Assembly: GCA_030621075.1 (NCBI GenBank)
Contig: JAUXII010000055.1
Location: 1 to 6,624, forward strand
Direction: 5' to 3'
DNA from: Lentimicrobiaceae bacterium
GTDB taxonomy: Bacteria; Bacteroidota; Bacteroidia; Bacteroidales; JAGONC01
DNA length: 6,624 nt
Under the pieces are notes generated by a model. The model was not told the origin of the DNA. It searched no databases and was given only the letters and a program-made list of their open reading frames with translations. The translations under genes and the position numbers were made by a program. Each line of letters opens with the position of its first letter. Within the stretch, counting starts at the first letter, position 1. Shown here one piece after another: positions 1 through 5,697 of the stretch.

Positions 1-1425
1 AGTGGTGGCGCTTTAGCTTTACAGGTGGCTGATAGAAGTTTTATGTTAGAAAATGCTCTTTATTCTGTTATCGCTCCTGAGAGTTGTAGTCGAATCATTT
101 TTCATAAAAGGTTGGCAGCAGGTGAAAATATTGAAGATACATTACAAGATTCTTTGGATGTATTACGCCCGGGAGCGGAGCATATTGAACAAATTGGCAT
201 GATCGATGGAATTTTGCCTGAACCACCAGATGGGGCGCATGTTGACTATGATTTTACAATAAATACAATCAAAAACTCATTGGCAGGAGTCATGAAGGAG
301 TGGGTATCCCTGAGAAAAAGCGTAAAAAATATAAAGAAAAAGAAAGTAATAAAAGATATATTAAAAAAAAGAAGGAAAAAGGTATTGAGTTATGGTGAGT
401 TTGCTGATACTTTCTACAAAATGTCATTCAGGAAAACAAAGAAGAATGTTCATAATGGTATTAAAATTATAGATGTTGAGCGGGAAGATTTTCATACGCA
501 GTTATTAATTAAAGTACATATGGAGAAAGAGGGTATTGATGAAACAGAACTCTTTGAATGTGAAAAAGAATGGGATGTAGAAAAAAATATATTTAGGGTT
601 GCCGGTGGTTGTGGGTTTGTTTCTTATAAGAAATATATTGATAATTTTTACGCCTGCCCTAAGTGTGGAAAGGGAGAATATTTGTGTGTTGCAGAGCAAA
701 TAGATAAGATTTGTGACAAAGATACATTTCATGAAATTGAAGGTGCTTTAACTATTGATAAATTAATTGGAAGTGAAAGATATAATTTTGGTAAATATAA
801 AGAATCATTAAAAAAGTTAAAAGGGAAAACCTTTTCCAAAGAAGGTTTAGTAACCGGTACTGCAAAGATTAATGGCAGGAATATTGTTTTGGTTATTTCG
901 GATATAAAATTTATTGGCGGATCGTTTGGTGCAGTTTTTGGCGAAAAGTTTAAAAGGGCTGTCGATTTTTCTGTAAAGAATAAGTATCCATTTATTTCCA
1001 TTTGTGCTTCTGGCGGGGCAAGAATGAACGAAGGGCCTATGGCTTTGGCGCAGATGGCTAAAATGAATATGTCTTTATTAGATTTGAAAAGAGAAGGAAT
1101 ATTATACTTATCTGTTATTACCGGGCCTACTACCGGGGGAGCATATGCCAGTTATGTAACGCAAGGGGATGTTATTATTGGTGAGAAAGGCGCCCTGGTT
1201 GAGTTTGCCGGCCCAAGAGTTGTTACCGGTGCAGGCTTTCATGTAGATCGGGATATTGTTTGTACTGATAAACTTTTTGAAACAAAAAAAATTCAATATT
1301 TAGTTAATAGGAAAGCTTTGAGAGGCATTTTGTCCTATAGTGTGGGTTTTTTCTATGATATTAAATTTCCCAAAACAAGGAAAAATACCGGTAGAATCAG
1401 CGATTTCAGAAAGCACCTGAATTAA
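1..1425 (+). CDS. accA-accD: Acetyl-CoA carboxylase carboxyltransferase, alpha-beta fusion (5' end outside window)
   Basis: The reading frame is already open at base 1, so the gene starts upstream; the GTG at 25 is internal. Codons are numbered from base 1. Codons 1-132 match the AccA C-terminus: SGGALALQVAD at the edge, then SVIAPE, IDGILPEP and GAH, ending in the usual RR..VLSYG close at about base 396. The frame continues into an AccD domain. This has a CPKCG knuckle (codons 219-223), EGLVTGTAKINGR, the oxyanion motif GGARMNE (338-344), PTTGGAYASY and EFAGPRVV. The product should transfer carboxyl from carboxybiotin-BCCP to acetyl-CoA, giving cytoplasmic malonyl-CoA for fatty acid synthesis. 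Oddities: both subunits are on one chain in alpha-beta order; the first zinc cysteine is missing (Ala at codon 201, Cys at 204, 219 and 222); a lysine-rich hinge and about 60 unassigned residues separate the domains. accB and accC are not in view. The domain calls are secure. Whether it is the main cellular ACC or a paralogue with another acyl-CoA substrate is open. Confidence 0.9.
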   Translation, partial: SGGALALQVADRSFMLENALYSVIAPESCSRIIFHKRLAAGENIEDTLQDSLDVLRPGAEHIEQIGMIDGILPEPPDGAHVDYDFTINTIKNSLAGVMKEWVSLRKSVKNIKKKKVIKDILKKRRKKVLSYGEFADTFYKMSFRKTKKNVHNGIKIIDVEREDFHTQLLIKVHMEKEGIDETELFECEKEWDVEKNIFRVAGGCGFVSYKKYIDNFYACPKCGKGEYLCVAEQIDKICDKDTFHEIEGALTIDKLIGSERYNFGKYKESLKKLKGKTFSKEGLVTGTAKINGRNIVLVISDIKFIGGSFGAVFGEKFKRAVDFSVKNKYPFISICASGGARMNEGPMALAQMAKMNMSLLDLKREGILYLSVITGPTTGGAYASYVTQGDVIIGEKGALVEFAGPRVVTGAGFHVDRDIVCTDKLFETKKIQYLVNRKALRGILSYSVGFFYDIKFPKTRKNTGRISDFRKHLN

Positions 1426-1445
1426 TATCCATGTGTTTGTGAATT

Positions 1446-1482
1446 TTTGGGGTGTATGGTGTATCCAAATTTATTTTTTTTT
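1446..1482 (+). terminator. Possible intrinsic terminator of the carboxyltransferase gene
   Basis: A 5-bp stem, TTTGG (1446-1450) with CCAAA (1465-1469), encloses a 14-base loop made of GGTGTAT twice. It is followed by a T-rich tract at 1470-1482, with a single A at 1473. It lies 20 bases after the stop codon at 1423-1425. The stem is short and the loop large, so the T tract is the stronger part of the evidence. Confidence 0.35.
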
Positions 1483-1508
1483 GAACAGACCGGCTCCAAG
1501 CATCCAAC

Positions 1509-1539
1509 TTGCATCCTCCCATTTATATCTTTACCTTTG
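1509..1539 (+). promoter_or_regulatory. Probable Bacteroidota-type promoter of recQ-mpg
   Basis: TTG at 1509-1511 (-33 element) and TACCTTTG at 1532-1539 (-7 element, consensus TAnnTTTG) are separated by 20 bases, within the usual 19-21. This predicts a transcript start near 1545 and a leader of about 80 bases that contains the whole heptamer array. The match is read directly from the sequence; activity is inferred. Confidence 0.65.
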
Positions 1540-1552
1540 TCTTATTGCACAT

Positions 1553-1621
1553 CGAATATCGAATATCGTATATCGTATATCAAATTCGCATATCGCATAT
1601 CGTTATTCGTTATTCGTATAT
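1553..1621 (+). repeat. Degenerate heptamer tandem array in the recQ leader
   Basis: Ten units follow one another: CGAATAT twice (1553-1566), CGTATAT twice (1567-1580), a 6-base CAAATT (1581-1586), CGCATAT twice (1587-1600), CGTTATT twice (1601-1614) and CGTATAT once (1615-1621). Variants occur as adjacent identical pairs, which suggests stepwise duplication of single units. The array ends 4 bases before the recQ ATG. Its outer parts are complementary: 1553-1565 pairs with 1604-1616 at 12 of 13 positions, so the transcribed array could fold back. Units of seven bases are not CRISPR-like and are too short for protein repeats. My impression is that such heptamer strings recur in Bacteroidota intergenic DNA, but I could not search for them. 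Confidence 0.85.
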
Positions 1622-1625
1622 CTTC

Positions 1626-3542
1626 ATGAGCACCATAAGCAACATATTATTAAACTACTGGGGGTTTTCCTCTTTCAGGCCTATGCAGGAAGAGATTATT
1701 CAATCGGTTCTTGATGGGCACGATACACTCGCATTGCTTCCAACTGGCGGGGGAAAATCAATCTGTTTCCAGGTGCCAGCCATGGCCTCAGAAGGGCTGT
1801 GCCTTGTTGTAACCCCATTGATTGCTTTGATGAAAGATCAGGTTGAAAACCTCAAGCGTAGAGGAATAAAAGCCGCAGCTGTTTATTCGGGTATGCACAG
1901 AAATGAGATTGAAGTTGCATTGAGCAATTGTATATATGGAGACTGTAAGTTTTTATATATTTCTCCAGAGCGACTACAGAATGCTGCTTTTCGGGAGAAC
2001 CTGGGAAGCATGAAAATTAATTTAATAGCGGTTGATGAAGCGCATTGTATTTCTCAGTGGGGGTATGATTTTCGTCCACCATACCTTCAAATTGCAGAAA
2101 TAAGAGAGTTTATTCCCGAAACACCGATACTTGCTTTGACTGCAACAGCTACACCTCCCGTTGTTGATGATATACAAGAGAAACTGGGGTTTAAATCCCA
2201 ACATGTTTTTCAAAAGAGTTTTGAGCGAAAGAATTTGATTTATGTCGTTCTGAATGAGGAAGACAAACAGGCTAGATTGCTCAGGATAATGAAGAAAGTC
2301 AAAGGAATAGGAATTATCTATGTCCGGAACAGGAGGAAGACAAAAGAAGTATCAGATTTTCTAAACAAAAATAAAATACGATCAGATTTTTACCATGCAG
2401 GCCTCGATCCACTGATAAGGGCTCGGAAACAATCGGCCTGGATGAATGGAGAGATACGGATAATTGTCGCAACAAACGCTTTTGGCATGGGAATAGATAA
2501 ACCCAATGTCAGATTGGTTGTACATTTAGGTCTTGCCGACAGCCTGGAAGCTTACTTTCAGGAGGCAGGACGGGCCGGACGCGATGGAAAAAAATCATAT
2601 GCTATCCTATTGTGGGAAGAGGCTGATGTGAGAAACGCCAGGGTTACTATATCCAAATCTTTTCCGGAACTGCCGGTTATCAGGAAAATTTATCAGTCTT
2701 TAGCCAATTATTACCAATTACCGGAAGGAAGTGGTAAAAATCAGAGCTATGATTTCGAAATCACCCATTTTAGTAAAACATTTAACTTTTCTGCTGTTAT
2801 CGTTTATAATGCCCTCAAATTGCTTGAGAAGGAGGGGTATATTGTATTAAATGATGGATTTGCTTCACCTTCCAGGGTGCATTTTCAAGTTAATAAAGAA
2901 GAACTTTATCGTTTCCAGATCAAAAATATCTCTTTTGATAAATTTATTAAGACAATGTTACGCTCTTACAGTGGACTGTTTACTGACTTTGTTAATATTT
3001 ATGAGAATGAGTTGGCACGCAGAACCAGTTTAACACGCGATGAGACATTAAAGTATTTGAATGAGCTGAATCAACTGGAGATCATAACCTATCTTCCACG
3101 AAAAGATAAACCCCAAATTATTTTTTCAGAGTCACGCTTAGATACAGGAGCCCTGATTTTGTCGGACGTACATTACAGAGATAGAAAAAAAGCTGTTTCT
3201 GAGCGGCTAGACGCCGTAATTAACTATGTTTCTTCATTCTCAAAATGTAGAAGTCAGCAACTACTTGAATACTTTGGGGAGTGTGATAGTAAACGTTGCG
3301 GGAAATGTGATGTATGTGTTGAGCGTAATAAGATGGAACTTAGTGAATTGGAATTCGATATTGTCCTCTCAAAAATAAAGCCTCTCTTGCGTAAGAAAAC
3401 CTGCACTGTGCAAGAACTTGTAGAGGTTGTTGAAAATGTAAATGAAGATAAAGTAATCAAAGTCATTCAATGGCTGCTTGATAATGAAAAGATCGACAAG
3501 GATCGGAAGTATAATTTCTCATGGCGAAAGAAACCTCAATGA
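1626..3542 (+). CDS. recQ: RecQ family ATP-dependent DNA helicase
   Basis: This is a 638-residue superfamily 2 helicase expected to unwind DNA 3' to 5' in recombination and replication-fork repair. All core motifs are present: motif 0 FRPMQ (17-21), Walker A TGGGKS (40-45), TPLIALMKDQV, DEAH (137-140) followed by CISQWG and DFRP, TATATP, and motif VI QEAGRAGRDG (312-321). The zinc cluster C-x16-C-x2-C-x2-C (Cys541, 558, 561, 564) is complete. It sits near the C-terminus, after about 200 residues with winged-helix character, whereas E. coli RecQ has it directly behind the helicase core. No HRDC domain is evident; the last 65 residues look like a small helical or winged domain. I chose the ATG at 1626 because the protein then opens at the conserved LLNYWGFSSFRPMQ region. 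An upstream in-frame extension from TTG 1509 would only translate the repeat array. There is no Shine-Dalgarno sequence. The stop codon overlaps mpg, so the two genes form an operon. Confidence 0.95.
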   Translation: MSTISNILLNYWGFSSFRPMQEEIIQSVLDGHDTLALLPTGGGKSICFQVPAMASEGLCLVVTPLIALMKDQVENLKRRGIKAAAVYSGMHRNEIEVALSNCIYGDCKFLYISPERLQNAAFRENLGSMKINLIAVDEAHCISQWGYDFRPPYLQIAEIREFIPETPILALTATATPPVVDDIQEKLGFKSQHVFQKSFERKNLIYVVLNEEDKQARLLRIMKKVKGIGIIYVRNRRKTKEVSDFLNKNKIRSDFYHAGLDPLIRARKQSAWMNGEIRIIVATNAFGMGIDKPNVRLVVHLGLADSLEAYFQEAGRAGRDGKKSYAILLWEEADVRNARVTISKSFPELPVIRKIYQSLANYYQLPEGSGKNQSYDFEITHFSKTFNFSAVIVYNALKLLEKEGYIVLNDGFASPSRVHFQVNKEELYRFQIKNISFDKFIKTMLRSYSGLFTDFVNIYENELARRTSLTRDETLKYLNELNQLEIITYLPRKDKPQIIFSESRLDTGALILSDVHYRDRKKAVSERLDAVINYVSSFSKCRSQQLLEYFGECDSKRCGKCDVCVERNKMELSELEFDIVLSKIKPLLRKKTCTVQELVEVVENVNEDKVIKVIQWLLDNEKIDKDRKYNFSWRKKPQ

Positions 3543-4147
3543 TAATTGATCGTAATTTTTTCCTGCAAAAAGATGTTGTTTGTCTGGCCCAAATTTTACT
3601 GGGAAAGTATCTGTTCTCTTACATTGATGGAATATTTTGTGGCGGAATTATCTCAGAAACAGAAGCTTATAATGGGGAGGTTGACAAAGCATCACATGCG
3701 TTTGGAGGGCGTTGTACTGCCAGAACAGAGATGATGTACAAAAAAGGTGGCATCGCTTATGTTTATCTTTGTTACGGGGTTCATTCACTTTTTAATATTG
3801 TTACCAATCAAATTGGGATACCTCATGCTATACTAATTCGGTCAATCATTCCTACACACGGGCTAAATGAAATGGGAAAGAGGCTAAATAAGAAAATTAG
3901 CAATAAATATCTATTGGATGGCCCGGGCAAGGTAAGCAAAGCTTTGGGTATTCATTATTACATGACAGGGATTGACCTTGTAAAACGAACGGATAAAAAC
4001 ATGACGTCAATTTGGCTTGAAGATAGAGGTGTAACTATTAACAAAGAAGACTATGAAATAACAACACGAATCGGTGTTGATTATGCTGGAGATGATGCAT
4101 TATTACCTTATCGGTTTATTATAACAAAAAAATCGTATGATGATTAA
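3539..4147 (+). CDS. mpg: DNA-3-methyladenine glycosylase, AAG/MPG family
   Basis: The 202-residue product is a monofunctional base-excision repair enzyme that removes alkylated purines such as 3-methyladenine, and in some members hypoxanthine, leaving an abasic site. Key residues of human AAG are all matched: the general base in ETEAY (Glu42, human Glu125), Tyr44 (Tyr127), His53 in SHAFGGR (His136), the intercalating Tyr79 in YVYLCYG (Tyr162) and Asn86 (Asn169). LLDGPGKVSKALGI, RIGVDYAG and PYRFI complete the family pattern. Length is normal for bacterial members. I chose ATG 3539 because its ATGA overlaps the recQ stop by 4 bases, which favours translational coupling, and because the N-terminus then fits the family. 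ATG 3521, six codons earlier, is the alternative. There is no promoter of its own, so it depends on recQ transcription. The last six codons form the left arm of a terminator hairpin. Confidence 0.93.
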   Translation: MIIDRNFFLQKDVVCLAQILLGKYLFSYIDGIFCGGIISETEAYNGEVDKASHAFGGRCTARTEMMYKKGGIAYVYLCYGVHSLFNIVTNQIGIPHAILIRSIIPTHGLNEMGKRLNKKISNKYLLDGPGKVSKALGIHYYMTGIDLVKRTDKNMTSIWLEDRGVTINKEDYEITTRIGVDYAGDDALLPYRFIITKKSYDD

Positions 4148-4163
4148 AATCATCATACGATTT
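4126..4163. terminator. Bidirectional terminator shared by mpg and hup
   Basis: Arms 4130-4145 and 4148-4163 are perfectly complementary over 16 bases. The tip will open to a loop of about 6 bases. The mpg stop codon (4145-4147) lies at the tip, and the left arm encodes the end of Mpg. On the minus strand the stem is followed by seven T (complement of 4126-4132), a typical intrinsic terminator for hup. On the plus strand only TTT, paired within the arm, then CTCC follows, so termination of mpg may be weaker. Confidence 0.85.
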
Positions 4164-4204
4164 CTCCAGTCATTTAAAGTGAAATGTTAAATTGCTTCTG
4201 AAAA

Positions 4205-4480
4205 CTAGTTATTAACTGTTCCAGCAAGCTCGCTACCAGATTTAAATTTAACAACTTTTTTAGCAGCGATATTAATTTCTTGTTTTGTTTTAGGATTGCG
4301 GCCTTTTCTTGCTGCACGATGGGCAACGGAGAAAGAACCAAAACCTACTAACGCAACTCTTTCGCCCTTTTCTAGAGCACCAGCTGTTGCACCAATAAAA
4401 GCATCTAATGCTTTTTTAGCATCAGCCTTTGTTAATTCTGCTTTTGCAGCCATAGCTTCGATTAATTCTGCTTTGTTCAT
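4205..4480 (-). CDS. hup: HU family DNA-binding protein
   Basis: This is a 91-residue histone-like nucleoid protein that, as a dimer, bends and compacts DNA and assists replication, recombination and repair. The sequence is a standard HU: an alpha-helical N-terminus (MNKAELIEAMAAKAELTKADAKKAL), the core VALVGFGSFSV (42-52), the DNA-binding arm with RKGRNPKT and the intercalating Pro63, and the closing AAKKVVKFKSGSEL. It has none of the extra domains seen on some Bacteroidota HU-like proteins, so this is a housekeeping copy. It converges with mpg across the shared hairpin and lies on the same strand as fmt, but 237 bases downstream with its own promoter, so it is probably monocistronic. The eight T just before its start codon on the plus strand read as an A-rich leader without Shine-Dalgarno, usual for highly expressed genes in this phylum. 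Confidence 0.96.
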   Translation of the reverse strand: MNKAELIEAMAAKAELTKADAKKALDAFIGATAGALEKGERVALVGFGSFSVAHRAARKGRNPKTKQEINIAAKKVVKFKSGSELAGTVNN

Positions 4481-4522
4481 TTTTTTTTAATTTTAATTAA
4501 GTGTTTCTATTAAGAATCCCTG

Positions 4523-4552
4523 CAAAGATAAGCTATTCCAGCAAAAATGCAA
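4523..4552 (-). promoter_or_regulatory. Probable Bacteroidota-type promoter of hup
   Basis: On the minus strand, TTG (4552-4550) and TATCTTTG (4530-4523) are separated by 19 bases, matching the TTG / TAnnTTTG consensus. The predicted transcript start is near 4516, giving a leader of about 36 bases rich in A. A run of seven G on the minus strand (4564-4558) lies just upstream of the -33 element. Confidence 0.65.
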
Positions 4553-4717
4553 CCATGCCCCCCCTTAAACTCTTGAAAATGTTGATAAATGAGGCATTTT
4601 GTTAATAACTCACCTTGTAAAACCCTTGTTTGCCTAACCTTACAGCGTGTTTTGACATAAAAATCATGGTGTTTTACTTGATTTGCTCATTAAATATATT
4701 TCAGAAATCTGTGTGAA

Positions 4718-5686
4718 TTATTTTATTGTCCAATTGTTATCTATCGAGAAGCCATTAAGAAATTCAGCAATGTTCATTCTTTTTCTGGAAGAAATCTGTA
4801 ACCTTTCTATGTGAACCATACCATCTTTTACAACGATATTCATGAATTTTTTTCCATCAGTGGATACTTCTTTTGTGTTTGAATGTTTTATTTTTCTTGT
4901 AAATGTAGCCCGATATATTTTTAGTAAATATTTTTCTCCGGCTGGGGAAATTAATTCTGTAAATGCACCTGGATAAGGACTTAATCCCCTGATCAGGTTA
5001 ACGATCTCTTCTGCTAAATTGTTCCAGTTAATCCTGCACTCTTCTTTCTTGATTTTAGGTGCTTTTTTTAATGTTTCACCGTCTCCGGCCCAATCAGCCT
5101 GATCAATCAATTTGTGCGATTGTTTTTCAATTGAGTTGATAGTTTTCATAACAAGATCTCCCCCAATGGTCATTAACCGGTCGTGTAACTCTCCAGCTGT
5201 TTCTTCGTCACCGATGGAAATCTTCTTCCTGAAAATAATTTTCCCGGTATCGATATTTTCATCAAGGAAGAATGTAGTAACACCGGTCTCTTTTTCTCCA
5301 TTTATCAGAACCCAGTTAATGGGAGCTGCTCCTCTGTACTGAGGTAATAATGATGCATGCAAATTAAACGTACCCATAGGAGGGATGCCCCATACTACTT
5401 TAGGCAGCATCCTGAATGCGACCACAATTTGCAAATCGGCATCATAGGAGAGAAGTTTAGTAATAAAAACAGGGTCTTTTAGGTTTGCAGGTTGTAATAA
5501 CGGTATGTGGCGTTCCAGGGCATAAAGCTTTACCGGGGATTGATGGATTTTTTTACCCCTCCCTGCTGGTTTATCGGGAACAGTTACAACTGCAACAATA
5601 TGATATCTGTTCTGAATAAGCTTGTCAAGAACACCAACCGCAAAATCAGGTGTTCCCATAAAAACGATCCGGGGAAATTGATCCAT
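4718..5686 (-). CDS. fmt: Methionyl-tRNA formyltransferase
   Basis: The 322-residue cytoplasmic enzyme transfers formyl from 10-formyltetrahydrofolate to Met-tRNAfMet, producing the initiator for bacterial translation. The N-terminal Rossmann-type catalytic domain begins with RIVFMGTPDFAV (6-17) and contains PDKPAGRG, the FNLHASLLPQYRGAAPI block and DTG. The catalytic triad is Asn108, His110 and Asp146, all intact. The C-terminal OB-like tRNA-binding domain begins around residue 210 (KAPKIKKEE..INW, then IRGLSPYPGAF). Length is normal. The start is fixed by the conserved N-terminus only six residues in. It begins 11 bases after the stop of the upstream TPR gene on the same strand, so the two are probably one transcript. 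No peptide deformylase gene (def), a common fmt neighbour elsewhere, is in view. No strong terminator follows it. Confidence 0.96.
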   Translation of the reverse strand: MDQFPRIVFMGTPDFAVGVLDKLIQNRYHIVAVVTVPDKPAGRGKKIHQSPVKLYALERHIPLLQPANLKDPVFITKLLSYDADLQIVVAFRMLPKVVWGIPPMGTFNLHASLLPQYRGAAPINWVLINGEKETGVTTFFLDENIDTGKIIFRKKISIGDEETAGELHDRLMTIGGDLVMKTINSIEKQSHKLIDQADWAGDGETLKKAPKIKKEECRINWNNLAEEIVNLIRGLSPYPGAFTELISPAGEKYLLKIYRATFTRKIKHSNTKEVSTDGKKFMNIVVKDGMVHIERLQISSRKRMNIAEFLNGFSIDNNWTIK

Positions 5687-5697
5687 GTTAGTTATTT

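Noticed and set aside
25..27. GTG as start of the carboxyltransferase gene
   Set aside because: Codons before it (SGGALALQ) continue the conserved AccA sequence to the window edge, so it is internal.
421..423. ATG as a separate internal start for an unfused AccD
   Set aside because: No stop codon separates the domains and no translation signal is evident before this ATG. A fusion is the simpler reading, though an internal start cannot be excluded.
505..1296. Antisense open frames within the carboxyltransferase gene (505-732, 729-1001, 1108-1296)
   Set aside because: They are shadows of the coding strand, with no independent promoter or recognisable domain.
1466..1499. Minus-strand promoter TAAATTTG (1473-1466) with TTG at 1499-1497
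   Set aside because: The spacer is 23 bases, outside the usual 19-21. It faces antisense into the carboxyltransferase gene, and the motif overlaps the terminator candidate's T tract.
1553..1621. CRISPR-like array
   Set aside because: Units are 7 bases with no spacers, so this is a simple degenerate tandem repeat.
1509..1625. N-terminal extension of RecQ from TTG 1509
   Set aside because: It would translate the promoter and the repeat array and add 39 residues with no RecQ character. ATG 1626 gives the normal family start.
1433..1714. Small overlapping plus-strand open frames across the repeat array (also 1447-1629)
   Set aside because: They are translations of the heptamer repeats (NIEYRISYI-like strings) and intergenic DNA in frames other than recQ, with no homology I recognise.
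4296..4490. Plus-strand open frame opposite hup
   Set aside because: It is the antisense of a textbook HU sequence, and alanine-rich codons create the open frame.
4700..4717. Terminator after fmt
   Set aside because: Only tiny competing stems (CAGA/TCTG, TTCA/TGAA) are present, with no U tract, so no terminator was annotated.
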